DNA of 64,000 bases from Bathynomus jamesi (GCA_023014485.1 JAJOZX010001868.1:440001-504000); one strand, 5' to 3'. Counted from the first letter of the stretch, positions 20,877 to 33,458 are shown. The notes: generated by a model from the letters alone, not told the origin. Made by a program: numbers and translations.

Positions 20877-21959
20877 AAATAGAAATCTGTCATATATTTT
20901 CATGAAAATAAATCTTATATTCATTCGTGTAGTTTCTAATTTTCTTAAGTGAATTTAAATGATTCTTTGAAGTTCGTTCTTTTTATATAATATAATTTCA
21001 CAAGAGCGGTTTTTTTTACATTAATTCCAAAACTGATATCCTGACGCGAAACGTCGTTGAAGGAACTGCATTTTCAGAAAAAAAAAGTTTGAATCCCAGG
21101 AAAAACCCAGTTTATTACAACGTTTGTAATATTTCTGGTGTTAAAACATAAATTAGTATTAATATGGAATTCAAAGTTAACATAAAAGAACCAGATGTAT
21201 GTAATAATACTGTAAATGATTACATCTGAAGGTGGTTGTAACGATATTTCTTCAGAGAGATGATGCCTAGCCTTTCTTACATTTGAAGAAAGCCCTTTTC
21301 CATTTCATCAAAATGTGGCTTATTTTTTCCAATATAAATTAACGATTCTTTTTTTATACAAGATCAGTACAGGCATATAGATGGGGGTTTTATTCTGTCA
21401 CTAAAGTTTATTTTTCACATAACGACAAACCTAGTCATAGGAATTGGTTCATCCAACTCAGTGGGTTATGCTTATTATCATGGGTTTCTTATTTACATAA
21501 ACATTTGTTTCCATAAATTACCGAGCCTTCTGTAAATAATTACTTGTATCTAAAATTACATCAACACCGCCTTTACCAGCTCTTTTTTAAAAGTCATGTT
21601 TTTATACTTCTTGAAACAATAAACATAGCAATGTGAAAATAAATTGTATAGTCCTTTTCATGACGAAGAGCAACGTTCAGGGTCAGGACCAAGACCTATT
21701 TTTCAGAATCAGTTAAAATCTTTAATCGAGCGGAAATTTTCAGTTGCTAACTCTGTATATTTCGTGGTCTTTAAAATTTCTGTAATTTCGACAACGCCAA
21801 CATAAATATGGAGTCCGGACGTGGGCTGCCAATAATGCAATATTTCGACGTCTGTCAGAAAAAGTCATTGCATCAGTTGGGATGCATCAGAATTTGTATA
21901 TGGGTCAACAGATTCGGTCTGTACAAGAGTTTTACCTGATTTACCTGTCTTCCCTGGTC

Positions 21960-23440
21960 GACTCGTGTGTACAAGCTTCTCCTATATATTAGTATAGAAA
22001 ACATCTTTGTATACTAATATGTAATAATACGAACAAGTATTCCATTATAAAGATAACGATACAGATTCAGTAAAGCAATATTTCCAAATAAAAAACAGTT
22101 TATGTTGAAATTAGACGAAAATTGTGGATTCTCCGAAAAACCATCTCCACTAATTGCATAAATTATACTTTAAAACTCTTAGTGAAGTTTTGTGGGAAAT
22201 GTATTTAAACTTTCTATATGGTTTTATATTCTTGCATAAAGAATTTCATAACCGAACCTTTTATACTCAAATTAATTAACAGTCCCTTCAGTAAAGGTAT
22301 GTCACATGAAATATATTCTATAATATCTGAGTTGAGCGAGATACATGAAGGAATGAATCTTCAATACAAAATACAAGATACTAGCAGGCATTGGGTAATT
22401 GTAAGTTTTAACTGTTGTAGTGAATTTTAAAAGTCTTTGCTTTTACTTCTCGCTTTTTTATCATTATCGCTCTTACTATTTATCTCTCGTTTTTACTGCT
22501 TTACTCGGTTTTCGCTGTCTCTTATACGGACGCGGGCAGACGGGTAGGCAGATAGTGTGGCCTCCATTAAGATTTCAAACAGTAAAGGGACGGGGATAAA
22601 TTACACATTGATCATTACTATTTATCGAATTTTATTTATGCCTTAACAATTAAACAGATGGGAGAAGTGAGTGCCGAATTCTATACTAACATTTTAGCGC
22701 GGGGAGAGAATTAAATATTTTAAAATCACAATAACATAACGAAAAACCTACCTAAGTGGGACACAACTCCGCCCGAAACTGAATTGGGCACGCCTGCCTT
22801 CTCTCGGCATATCTCGTGTGTCGCCAACTAGTATTTTATATTCTTAATTTCATACAAAACATTCTTATTTACGTACAAAAACATTAAATTTCTCATTAAA
22901 TATTATTATCTTCTTTATTAAAGAAAGCATTATTAAATTCTTATTAGACATCTTTATTTAAAAATAAAAATGCATGACACTAACTGATTTAACTTTTTCA
23001 AGTATTTGTTGTGTAATTGCAATTGACTAACTATGTAATTGACTAACTAAAAATGTAATTGTAATTGAAATTAATTACATTCACAGTGAGAATGAACCCA
23101 ATGAACATTAAATAATTCGCCTGATATTACAGTACGCTGACTATGAATTCTGACTATGAATTGAACTGTAATTTAAATACGTGTTCACATAGAATAATAT
23201 TAACTGTGTAATTGTGTTTGGAAATAAAAAGGTAAGGTTGTAAATTAATGGTAGACTTTTTTCCTTTCATTTACATTAGGTGGTTTATGAAAATTAATTG
23301 TAATTAATTTCTTTTTAATGTAATTGTAATCAATTACATTTGCTAACTGCAGTAATTGCAATTGAGTATATACAAAGTAATTGTAACCAATTATTTTTTA
23401 ACTGTAATTGCCCCAAGCATGCATACTAGATTATTGCGAG
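21960..23440. other. no gene seen
   Basis: 22,050-22,430 is duplicate flank in C/D orientation. 22,540-22,850 is unmatched. 22,990-23,420 is dominated by AATTGTAATTG and its complement, a degenerate repeat that resembles the termini of AT-rich MITEs, but I could not fix its ends. Confidence 0.5.
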
Positions 23441-25269
23441 TGAAAGACGCAAGATATTTTTTTTAAGTAACGGGCAAGATACTGACCATCTTTGAATATC
23501 GTGATGCACAAAAGTTTGTAGTCAATGGAAAATTAGTGTGAAAACAAAGGTTTGTAATACAGGTGTTCAAAACCAATCAAGAAATACAATGAAATTGGAA
23601 CGACTGATTGTAGGAGCAGACCTGAAAGACAATCAAAGCTACCAGAAGCTGATAGTCAACATTTGAGGACAAGGTCACTAATTGACATAGCTAAATGCAC
23701 TAGCTGTTTTACTGAAGAAATTCAGGAAACTGTCACTGTTAAAACTGACCCATCAGGTTAGAAAAGGCTAGAAGGGTGCGTTACATATAAAAAAAAAAAA
23801 TATTTTATATCCAACAAAATCGAACCAAAGATGATATTTGTTAAAATCCACAGCAACAAAAACTTTTATAACCTAATACAATTCAGTTTTGATTCAGTCC
23901 AAGTCAACTTTGATTCTTGTATGTTCACTTTCTGCAGTTCAGCAGCAACGTGGTTGCCAGATTAACTGAAAAGATACCCACTGAAATTATTGTAATACAA
24001 ATCTAGGCGAGAATAAATAAATATAAAAAGGGGACTATACCATTTTCGAACCAAAGAGAAAATAGTTCACCTTCAATAACCACACGTAACATACATGTTG
24101 GAATTAGGAATTCCGAAAAAATACTTAAACTTTAGTAACTACAGGAACAATATAAAATTATCCACTTTAGTAATCCATTATAGAGAATCCATTCCAGAAA
24201 TCAGGTAAAACTCTAATACAAGCCGAATCTGTGAACCTATACACAAATTTTGATAAATGCCATGATATCTCTATGACAGACGTCGAAATATTGCATTATT
24301 AACAGCTCATTTCCAGACTCCATATTTAAGTTGACGGGGTCGAAATTAGAGATTTTGAAAACTACAAAATACATAATTGAGTTAGCAACTGAAAATTTTC
24401 GATCAATTAAAGATTTTAACCGATTCTGAAAAATAGCTCTTGGTCCTGAGGCTGAACTTTTTTGTTCGTCATGAAAAGGACTAAAATTTATTTTCATATT
24501 ACTATGTTTATTTTCAAGAAATATAAAAGCAAGACTATTAAAAAGAGTTGGTAAAGGCGGTGCTGATGTAATTTTGTAAACACGTAATTATTATCATTAT
24601 TGACATAATGCGGAGTATAATATATGGAAACAAATGTTTTATGTAAATAAGATACTCATGTCAATAAGCATAACCCACTGAGTTCGGTGAACCAATTTCT
24701 CTGAATACGACTTTCGTCATGTGAAAAATAAACTTTAGTGTGTCAGAATAAAAAACCCATCTATATGCGTGTAATGATCGTGTATACAAAGAGAATCGTT
24801 AATTTATAAGTATATTGCAAAAAAATAAGCCAAATTTTGATGAACTCGAAGAGGGCTTTCTTCAAATGTAGGAAACGCTTGGCGTCATCTTTATGAACAA
24901 ATATCAGTTAAAACTACCTTTATTTACAGTATTATTACATCCATCTTGTTCTTTTATGTAACCTAGTATAGCATACTAACACTAATTTATGTTTTAACAC
25001 CAGAAATATTACAAACGGAATAATAAACTAAGCTTTACCTGGGATTCAAACCCATTTTTTTTTCTAAAAATGCAGTTCCTTCAACCGCGAAGTTTCGCAT
25101 CAGGATATCAATTTTGGAATTCATGCCGAAAAACAGCTTTTGTGAATTTATATTATATAAATAGAACGAAATTTAAAGAATCATTTAAATTCACCGAAGA
25201 AAGAAATGAGAAAAAAGACACGAATGAATATAAGATTTATTTTTATAGAAATATGACAGAATTCTATTT

Positions 25270-25747
25270 TTAATGATGCCCATGGCCTCCATGACCTCCG
25301 TGCCAATGTCCACCATGTGCTCCGTGTCCACCATGTCCATGGCCTCCGTGACCGTGTCCATGGCCTCCGTGACCGTGTCCATGGCCTCCGTGACCGTGTC
25401 CACCATGTCCATGGCCTCCGTGACCGTGTCCACCATGTCCATGGCCTCCGTGACCGTGTCCATGGCCTCCGTGACCGTGCCCATGGCCTCCGTGACCGTG
25501 CCCTCCGTGTCCACCATGACCATGGCCTCCGTGGCCGTGGCCTCCAGGCATTGGATCAGCAGAGGCAACGTTCACAATAGAGAAGAGAACGATGCCAATA
25601 AGGCAAAGCAACGTCTGACATAACACAAAGAGACTCTTAATTTAATGTTATCAAATGAATGTGTCACAATTAGAATCAATTTCATCCTCTAAATTCATTC
25701 CAATATAAACTTCAAATTACACTTACCAATCTCATTAATAATTTCAT
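25270..25747 (-). CDS. secreted Gly/His-rich repeat peptide, gene 3
   Basis: Exons 25,727-25,747 (MKLLMRL) and 25,270-25,614, intron 25,615-25,726. The precursor is about 121 residues with core CLIGIVLFSIVN, cleavage after VASA and mature start DPMPGG. Unlike genes 1, 2 and 5 it has no WHH spacers: the body is almost pure GHGHGGHGHGG, ending GHWHGGHGGHGHH. An open frame starting at a Met inside the intron (25,626) exists, but the splice sites and signal peptide match the spliced form of its paralogs. Promoter, intron and AATAAA are intact, so it looks functional. Confidence 0.82.
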
Positions 25748-25797
25748 TCTGTCTAGCACCTCTCAAACGAATGATATATTCTTATTCCGACAACGGC

Positions 25798-25815
25798 CCT
25801 TTATATATACATACA
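25798..25815 (-). promoter_or_regulatory. TATA promoter of gene 3
   Basis: Minus-strand TATATATAAAGGGCC at the same distance from the ATG as in genes 1 and 2. Confidence 0.75.
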
Positions 25816-26257
25816 CACGCACACACACACAATCCGTCACGCTACCTTCTTGAGAAATAATGAAGCAAAATAATTATATATCGAGAACTATTTTTTTCTT
25901 TCTCAAAGAGAATTGAACTATATAGGTTTATTTTTAAAATTAAATGTTTTACTTTCATATAAAATCTGTTTTGCAACTGATTAAGAATTTTTTATTTTTC
26001 TTCTACAAAATGTAACTGCAAATTATGTAAAGTTTTTAAATTAACCTTCACGATTTTTCTCTAGTTAAATGTGATAGATTAACACTTTAATGCCTATGGG
26101 GCTCTTCTGAGAAAATTGTAAGGCATTAGCCAGAACGAAATGAGTCAAATGCCATTCAGATCAAGGGCTTAGTAAAATAATGAACTTTAGTAATTTACCC
26201 GAAACTAAACTACTTCCATTTTTTCTTTATTTTGAATCCTTTGATTTATGTAAATTA

Positions 26258-26734
26258 CACTGGTCTGCGTGATTTTAAAGGTCAAGGATATGTTTGTTGT
26301 TCTTAGGTCAGTTTCTCACGCTGATTCCGAAAATCGCATCCATTTTTCTCAATCAGGTCAACGTTTCGAAATATAAACACTTTCTAGAAATTCTCATTTC
26401 CCGTTTTATTGGTAGGTGAGCGATACATGTAGTAGCATATGTCGACTGGTATATACATACAGGCTTTACAGGCTGTTCTTATAGATCTCAAGAAGGGTAC
26501 AGCACACTATAATAGGCTAATCAGGGATGAATGGCCTCTTCAGGGACTTCCGCTTGTGCCGGGCAGACACCACATCCCTCTTCAGGCACCAGCAGTAGTC
26601 GGCCAGCATATCTAAAAAACCTGACCTGATTGAGAAGAATGGATTACATTTCTGAATTCAGCGTGCGAAACTGATCCTAAATCAGTTGAAAAACCTCTGA
26701 CCTTTGAAAAAAAGATTTGAAACGCAGGCCAGTG
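26258..26734. mobile_element. CACTA-like palindromic MITE
   Basis: Starts CACTGGTCTGCGTG and ends with the complement of CACTGGCCTGCGT, with TTA on both sides. Long subterminal parts are also inverted (CTCAATCAGGTCAACG near 26,367 against CTGACCTGATTGAG near 26,620). It is absent from the matching place in duplicate D (about 30,905). CACTG ends and a 3-bp duplication point to CACTA-type mobilisation; no transposase is encoded. Confidence 0.7.
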
Positions 26735-26899
26735 TTATTAGACCTTTCAGAAGCGGTTTAAAGACTCGTCGTTCATGTTGCTGGTACTCTCCCTCGGAAA
26801 GAAAAGCTTTTAGTTCTTTCCAGTCCAGCAGTTTCATATGGACCAATAATGATATATATCTCTTTCCTTCTATTTCGTAAATAAATCGCGGCGGAAAGG

Positions 26900-27860
26900 G
26901 TTAAACTTATTTTAGTGGAATGAACAGTGAAAATTTACACTGGACAAGACGGTTTCCGATTGTAAACAAGACACGGGTAGAATTTACATTTTGTTGGGTT
27001 GAAGAAATATTTATATTTTTCTTTAGGTACAAAGGAGGAGCCAATGGCGAACGTCCGCCAAAAAAAAAAAAAAAAAAAAAAAAAAATCCTTTTTCCGATA
27101 GGTGTAGAAGAGGATTGAAATCAAGGTCCAAAGTTTTTGAGATGCCTGAACACACTGCGCTTGAAAAATTGGAGGGCATAAACATGGGGAAAGATTGACT
27201 GAGGGAGGTTGTTCCAGAGATGACCGGTTGAGTAGATGAAAGATTGAGAATAACGATTAAGCTTTCTGCTGGAGAGTTGGACAGAAAACGGACGAGAACG
27301 TGCCAAAAGTCTGGTACTGCATGCTGTACTTAGGAGGAGGCATGCAGTTACAGTTCAGAGGAGCGCTATAATACCGTACAAAGGGGCAATTGCGCCAAGT
27401 GTAGAGTATTTGCGCCACCGACCTAAAAGTTCCTAGTATTTGATTATTTGTCCACATATATATATATATATATATAATACAGTCATATGCATTTAATTTA
27501 TTGATATATATTTTGGCAAATAATCAACTAATGGGAACTTTTAGGTAAGTGGTGCAAATATCCAACACTTGGCGGAATTGCCCCTTGTAAGGTAGTGATA
27601 GTAAAGAGTGAGGCAACATTGTGGCGAAGAGAGACGAACTGAAGACAGACAGATAGTGGCGGGGAATTGGCGAGACTAAAGGTCTTTGATTCCACCCGGT
27701 CAAGTAGAGCTGTGTGGGTTGAACTACCCCACACACGAGAAACGTACTCCATGTAAGTGCGTATAAAACTCCTGCATAGAGACAGCAACTGAGTCGGGGT
27801 GGAGCAAATTTTCAAATGTTGATTCTGTTTTATTAATATTGTTAAATTACAACTCAAATT
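26900..27860 (-). pseudogene. LINE C-terminal fragment, family 2, copy 2
   Basis: 27,857-27,528 encodes TPTQLLSLCRSFIRTYMEYV, RVWGSSTHTALLDRVESK and SLRHNVASLF. After a MITE insertion 27,306-26,907 continues with NRYSQSFIYSTGHLWNNLPQ. A long A tract (27,059-27,086 on plus) lies at the same place as poly-T in copy 1. Colinear with 18,780-19,500. Confidence 0.75.
27379..27587. mobile_element. TA-flanked palindromic MITE inside the LINE fragment
   Basis: CAAAGGGGCAATTGCGCC at the left and its near complement GGCGGAATTGCCCCTTG at the right, both bordered by TA. The centre is (TA)n (27,458-27,475). Copy 3 of the LINE at about 31,500 shows the intact site. Confidence 0.8.
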
Positions 27861-28021
27861 TAAATTTCATTGAAAATGAAATGATTAAATGAAAATTATC
27901 AGCCCATATGAATCATCAAATACACTCTTGTATAATTAATGTTTGGCATGAGAATGAACTTCAACTATCTTACGGAATTTATGATAATTGACTGTAATCG
28001 AATGCATTTTCACTCACATCT

Positions 28022-28035
28022 TTCACAATATATAA

Positions 28036-28087
<52 letters not shown>
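28022..28087. repeat. (TA)n microsatellite
   Basis: Long alternating TA run within duplicate flank. Confidence 0.95.
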
Positions 28088-28090
<3 letters not shown>

Positions 28091-28789
28091 AACATCTTGG
28101 GGACACCAAGCATTTCATTATGAAGATAACGATAGATTCAGTAAAACCTATCTCAAAATAAAAACCAGTTTACGTTGAAATAAGAAAAATACAAATAGCA
28201 TTGAAAACACAATTCCACTAATTGCATATAATTGTACCTTTAAAAATCTTAAGTTTGGGAGAAAATGTATTTAAATTTTCCATATTCCATTTTATACATA
28301 AATTAATCAACAATACCTCCAGTACAAGTATTTCGTGTGAAATACATACTGTAATGTCGTCAGATATGGGAAAAATACATCAAGAAATGCATCTTAGATA
28401 CAAAATACAAGATAATAGATTGGGTATAAACGAAGCAAGACACTAAGAAACGGGCAAGATACTGCCCATCTCTGTATATCGTGATGGAAAGGTGGTGTAG
28501 TAAATGGAAAATTTGTGTGAAGACGAAGGTTTGTAATACAGGTGCTCGAAAACTAACCAAGAAATAATGTAACTGGACGACTGATTGTAGGAGCAGACCT
28601 GGAAGCCCATCAAAGCTACCAGATACTGATATTAAACACTCGAGGATAAGATCACTAACTGACTGGGCTAAATGCAGTAGCTGGTTTGCTGGCCAAATTC
28701 AGGAAACTGTCAGTATTAAAATTGATCCATCTACCGCCAGACGGAAATCAGGTCAGGGAGGGCTAGGAGGGTGCGTTGTATATAAAAGA

Positions 28790-29547
28790 AAAAATTACAT
28801 GATCGGCCTCCATATTTATGCTGGCGTAGTCGGAATTGTAGAGATCTTAACGACTGTCCAAAATACATATGACGGATAGTGACCCTGAATTTTCCATCAA
28901 TTAAAGATTTTTATGGATTCTTTACTGTTGGTCATGAAAAGGGCTGCTCTTTTTTCATTTTCTTGTGTTTATTGCCTCAAGACGTATAAGGTTCATTAAC
29001 TTATGTAAACAAGTGTATTAACTTCACTTATAGAGAAACGACGTTACCCACTGAGCTACGGGCGATGCGATGGCCGTAGCACTGTTAGCCGTTAGGTGAA
29101 CTAATTTCTATGAATAGGCTTTTCGTCAAATGTGAAAAATAAACCTTAGATTGACGTGAAAAATCCCATCTACTGTACAATTGTGTACTGATTTAGTATA
29201 CAGACACACTCGTCAATTTACATTATAAAAAAAATAAACCCAACATTTGATGAAACCTAAGAGAGCTCTTCGAATACAAAGAAAGAGTCGCCATCTCCAT
29301 GAAGAAATATCAGCTAAAACCACCTTCAGATTTAATCATTTACAGTGTTATTACATGAAAGCTGATTCCTTTATGTTAACCTAGAATAGCACGTTCTAAC
29401 ACTAAACACATTGTAGTGTAGTAAACCAAGTTTTACGTCGGATTCGAACCCATTCTTTTTTGAAAATAGGGTTTATTCAAACACCGACATTGTGCACAAG
29501 GGTATCAATTATGGAATTCATGACGAGGAACAGCTTTTATGAATTTA
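28790..29547. other. duplicate D 3' flank, no gene seen
   Basis: Matches 24,290-25,140 segment by segment (ATTAAAGATTTT, TATTGCCTCAAGA, CACCTTCAGATTTAATC). Contains no conserved coding frame. Confidence 0.6.
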
Positions 29548-30055
29548 TCTACTATAAAAAGGCAGTCCTGTCTGTAGACACATTCCGGAGTGGTTGAAAG
29601 AAGTGACATCATACTCATAGACACGTCATAAAAATGGTCGGAGATAATTACGAGTAATACGTGAGTGACTTCACGGATCGTGGGCGGAGAATAATTCTTA
29701 ACACAATGGGTTCGGATGTGAAGCCTAAGATTTTCATGGCTGCGTCCTTTTTTATAGTTTCATTGACCGAATAACTGACCCCCCAATTACTAGGGGGTCC
29801 CCATATTTCCTTCGCAGAGCCCCCAATTACTGGGGGGGGGGGGTAATAAAACTATAGAAAAGAACAGCCATGAAAACATTAAGCTTCACATCCAAACCCA
29901 TTGTGTCAAGATTTGTGAAGCCAAATATTTTTATGGCTATGTTCATTTCTATAGTTTTATTGATCGAACATTTGACCACCAGTAATTGGGAGGAGGCTGA
30001 AGGCCCCAGCAACATAGGTCTAGTTAAATGGGCCCGTAGGGCCCACTTTGGCTAG
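29548..30055 (+). mobile_element. non-autonomous Helitron in gene 4 flank
   Basis: Begins TCTACTATAAAAAGGCAG and ends with the perfect hairpin GGGCCC-GTA-GGGCCC, ACTTTGG and CTAG. The host reads GAATTTA|TATTATG; duplicate C has the uninterrupted GAATTTATATTATATAAA at about 25,143. The interior holds an inverted pair (29,700-29,790 against 29,840-29,900) with GTGAAGC...TTTTCATGGCTG, also present in the Helitron at 2091-2469. No coding capacity. Confidence 0.85.
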
Positions 30056-30189
30056 TATTATGTAAATTAATGAACATTAAAGAATTATTTAAATTCACTT
30101 CAGAATGATCGTTTCGTGTGGATGTCAGAAAAACTACCAATAAATGTATGGTTTATTTTTATGAAAATATATTACATAGATTCATATTT

Positions 30190-30456
30190 TTAATGGTGTC
30201 CATGTCCACCATGACCTCCGTGTCCACCATGTCCATGACCTCCGTGACCGTGCCCTCCGGGCATTGGATCAGCAAAAGCCACGTTCACAATGGAGAAAAT
30301 GTCAATAAGGCAAAGGGACACCTGACATGGCACAGAAAGAGACTTAATTTAATGTTATCAAATAAATGACTGTCACCATTAGAATCTATTTCATATTTTA
30401 AGTTCTTTTCAATCTAAACTTGAAATTACACTTACCGATCTCGCTAACAGTTTCAT
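30190..30456 (-). CDS. shrunken Gly/His-rich peptide, gene 4
   Basis: Exons 30,436-30,456 (MKLLARS) and 30,190-30,321 are joined through a 114-bp intron with consensus GTAAGT and CAG. The predicted product is only about 50 residues: signal core SLCLIDIFSIVN, then ADPMPGGHGHGG and four more short units ending HGHH. The frame and splice sites are open. However, the stretch holding the TATA box in genes 1-3 is deleted: AACAACG is followed directly by CTACCTTCTTGAG at about 30,500-30,515. An Asp replaces Gly in the signal core. Either a minimal family member with a changed promoter or an early pseudogene; I lean to the latter. Confidence 0.6.
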
Positions 30457-31227
30457 TCTGTTTCACACTTCTCAAACGAATGATATATATTCATATGCCA
30501 ACAACGCTACCTTCTTGAGAAATAACGAAATTATAAATCGAGAATCATTTTTTTCTTTCTCAAAAAAAACTATATTAGACTATATAGGTTTATTTTTAAA
30601 AGAATACATGAAAAGAAAATATTTAGATTTTCGTTAATATAAAATCTGTTTTGCAACTAATTAATAATAGTTTTAGTGTTCTTTTACAAAATATAATGTA
30701 AAAAAAATTAAAACCTCTACGATTTTCTCCCAGTTACTAGTGATGGATTAACATTTTAATGTCCATTGAACTTTTGTGAGACTAAAAATCGTATGGCATG
30801 AGCCAGAACGAAATGAGCAAAGTGCCGTTTAGATCAAGGGCTTAGTAAAATAATGAAAGTTATTAATTTCCCTAAACAAAATTATTTGTTGTTTTTTATT
30901 TAGAATCCTTTGACTCGCTTCTCAAAGGTCTGATAATTTGCATAAACCAAAGATTCATTGCACATAGTTTTCCCATGTTAATAGTACTCTCCCTCGGAAA
31001 AAAAAGCTTTTAGTTCTTTCCGGCCCAGCAGGTTCATATGAACCCATAATAGTATATCTGTTCTTCTATTTCGTAAATAAATCGGGCCGGAAATGGTTAA
31101 GCATACTATTTCGGTGGAATGTGCAGTGAACATTTTCAGTGGCCAAGACTGTTTCCGATTGTAAACAACACACTGGTAGAAATTTACATTTTGTTGGTTT
31201 AAATTTTTATTTTATTTTAATGCAGGA

Positions 31228-31960
31228 AGGAGAGGCCAACGGCGAACGCCCGCAAAAACGCCCCCCCCCCTTCTCCCGATAGAAGGATTAGAAGAGGTAA
31301 AAAGTTTGAGGTGCCTGAGACACTGCATTTGAAAGATTGAAGAAGGTTGTTCCAGAGTTGACCGATTGAATAGATGAAAGATTGAGAATACCGATTAACC
31401 CTTGCGTTACAGAACTGAACACAAAAGGATAAGAATGATTCGAAAGTTCATGCTCTTTAAAGGAGGCGGCATGCAGTTGAGAGTTCAGAAGAGCAGTGTC
31501 CGTTATAATAACGATAGTAAAGAGAGAGTGAGGCAACACTGCGGCAAAGAGACAGGGATTGAAGGTAGTAAGAGGCGGGGAACTGATGATACGAAAAGCC
31601 TTTGATTCCACCTGATCAAGTAGATCCGTGTGGATTAAGCCACCCCACACATATGAAAAGCGTACTCTATACAGGGCGGACAAGACCCCTGTATAGAGAC
31701 AGTAACCGAGTACTGGCGCAGCACACCTAACCTCTTAAAAGCTGTTTTAGAAAGAGTATGTGATCTTTCCAGGAAAGATCACGAGAAAAGGAAACACGAA
31801 GAATGTTAAGAGAAGAGAAAGGATAGAGTCGTATATTTTTGAAGATAAAGGGATAGTCATGCGGAAGATTGTGACGAGTAGACGGAGTAGACGAATAACT
31901 TACTCTTATGGACATAATTATGTCCATATAGTCAGTGGAAATTTTTTCTCGCATAATAGA
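31228..31960 (-). pseudogene. LINE C-terminal fragment, family 2, copy 3
   Basis: Frames 31,954-31,727 (RLYPFSSLNILRVSFSRDLS) and 31,683-31,288 (SYVWGGLIHTDLLDQVESKA) match copies 1 and 2, with several shifts. It lies upstream of gene 4 as copies 1 and 2 do for genes 2 and 3. Confidence 0.75.
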
Positions 31961-32135
31961 AAACTATTAAACCTATAGCTTCAGGTATGGCAGGGACAGT
32001 GTTTCTCGTGGACACATTAAATATTTAGTTGAAAATGGTGGAAATATCCGTCTCATACATGGCCTCGGAAATGATTAACGACTTGTTTCTTCCCTTTGTA
32101 CTGGAAACAGTTCCGATACAAGGATTAATGGGATT

Positions 32136-32434
32136 AGTAGTATAGCCGAAAAAGGTTAGAGTGCAGGAATGTTGCAAGTGATTACGTAATGTTGCAAAAG
32201 GGGGGTGGGGTTGTTGCAAAAAAGAAAAAAGAAAAAAAAAAGAGTACTGGCCTTTGTTGCCAACCGGGGTTGCAAAGGGCATGCAACTTGGAGGCGGAGT
32301 TCTCCCCAAGCTATTCCCCCCAAAGGGCCAGGAAGGAGAGAAAGGAGGAGAGGTGTTCACCTGGCAGGAGCCAAGTGCATATTAAGACTTCAGCCGAGTA
32401 GGCGTTGTTTTATAGGCTCCTAATCAGCCAGTTG
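32136..32434 (+). repeat. Polinton left terminal inverted repeat
   Basis: Matches the complement of 51,813-52,074 from AGTAGTATAGCC to CAGCCAGTTGGC. The left copy has an A-rich expansion at 32,219-32,243 and a small duplication of GTAATGTTGCAA. A weaker second copy of its middle (CATGCAACTTGGAGGCGGAG) follows at about 32,508-32,640. Confidence 0.9.
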
Positions 32435-32719
32435 GCTGAACCAAGGGGGGAGGGGTACACCTGAAGGAGAGAGAGAGAAAGAGTAGTTGCCTTTGATTGC
32501 AAGGCATGCAACTTGGAGGCGGAGTTCTCCCCAAAGTTATTTTCGTTTACCTAACCTAAGAGGCCTCTAAGGGGTTTTCCCAAAGGGCCAGAAAGAGAAG
32601 GACCAGAGGTCCTTGCTCGGCTGGGAGCCGAGCTTGTAGTAATGACTCCGTCAGTCGTCTCTCGGTCTTTTATAAACCTCTATTCTGGCTGAGTTGCCAG
32701 ATAGCGCCATGTATTCAGT

Positions 32720-33275
32720 TGCCAGATAGCGCCATGTGTTCCAGATAGCAGAAACCAGAATATTAATCAAATTACCACAATATACATATGATGGTAGATG
32801 AATCCAATTAAATTCTGTTTATTAAATAAATAATTTTTACACACTTAATTTTTATTATAAATATTTAAGTCACGAATATCAGTGAGGAAAAGAAAATTTA
32901 CGAAACACACGAGCCTCATTCCCCCCCCCCCCAATCCCCTGCGAAGAAAATTGAAAAAAAACGAAATCTAAAGAAATTAATCAATTGAAATTAGCCAAAA
33001 TGCACAGATAGCGCCATGTGTTCCAGATAGCAAAAACCATATATTAATCAAATTACCACAATATATGATGGTAGATGAATCCAATTAAATTCTGTTTATT
33101 AAATAAATAATTTTTACACACTTAATTTTTATTATAAATATTTAAGTCACGAATATCAGTGAGGAAAAGAAAATTTACGAAACACACGAGCCTCATTACC
33201 CCCCCAATCCCCTGCGAAGAAAATTGAAAAAAAAACGAAATCTAAAGAAATTAATCAATTGAAATTAGCCAAAAC
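32720..33275. repeat. tandem pair of about 280-bp units in Polinton left arm
   Basis: The segment from AGATAGCGCCATGTG through TTAATCAAATTACCAC to GAAATTAGCCAAAA appears twice in a row, almost identical apart from C-tract length. Confidence 0.9.
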
Positions 33276-33369
33276 ACAATCCGCTATAACGGGGTCGGGC
33301 GACTAATGACATCTTTATATTTTCGAAGAACACCTGCTTGTTGAGAGATCTTCCTTCCAGACCGCTCTT

Positions 33370-33371
33370 GA

Positions 33372-33451
<80 letters not shown>
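33370..33451. repeat. (TG)n(TA)n microsatellite at the hAT target
   Basis: Runs of GT then TA in which hAT 2 inserted. (TA)n resumes at 36,432, and another long TA run lies at 36,791-36,842. Confidence 0.95.

Positions 33452-33458
<7 letters not shown>

Larger units (their letters stand above)
18540..21960 (+). repeat. segmental duplicate B (carries gene 2), inverted relative to the others
   Basis: Same order as duplicates C and D but on the opposite strand: LINE fragment, tail with TTGTTTGCAGTCGGAAATAG, CTTTGACCCGCTTGTCAAAGG, promoter, gene, 3' flank with CACCAGAAATATTAC-type sequence, then CCATAAATTACCGAGCC and GATTTTAAC-type sequence. After about 21,960 the orientation switches (22,050-22,430 reads like 28,120-28,440), marking an inversion breakpoint. 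Confidence 0.8.
23440..28790. repeat. segmental duplicate C (carries gene 3)
   Basis: Colinear with duplicate D: ACTGTAGAGAATCC-type start near 24,170, 3' flank, gene 3 on minus, promoter, LINE fragment on minus, (TA)n at 28,040-28,087, and the CGGGCAAGATACTG module at 28,450-28,790. The same module also opens the block at 23,465. Confidence 0.75.

Noticed and set aside
27059..27086. Poly-A as the tail of a processed gene
   Set aside because: It lies at the poly-T position of the LINE fragment repeated at 19,490 and belongs to that segment.
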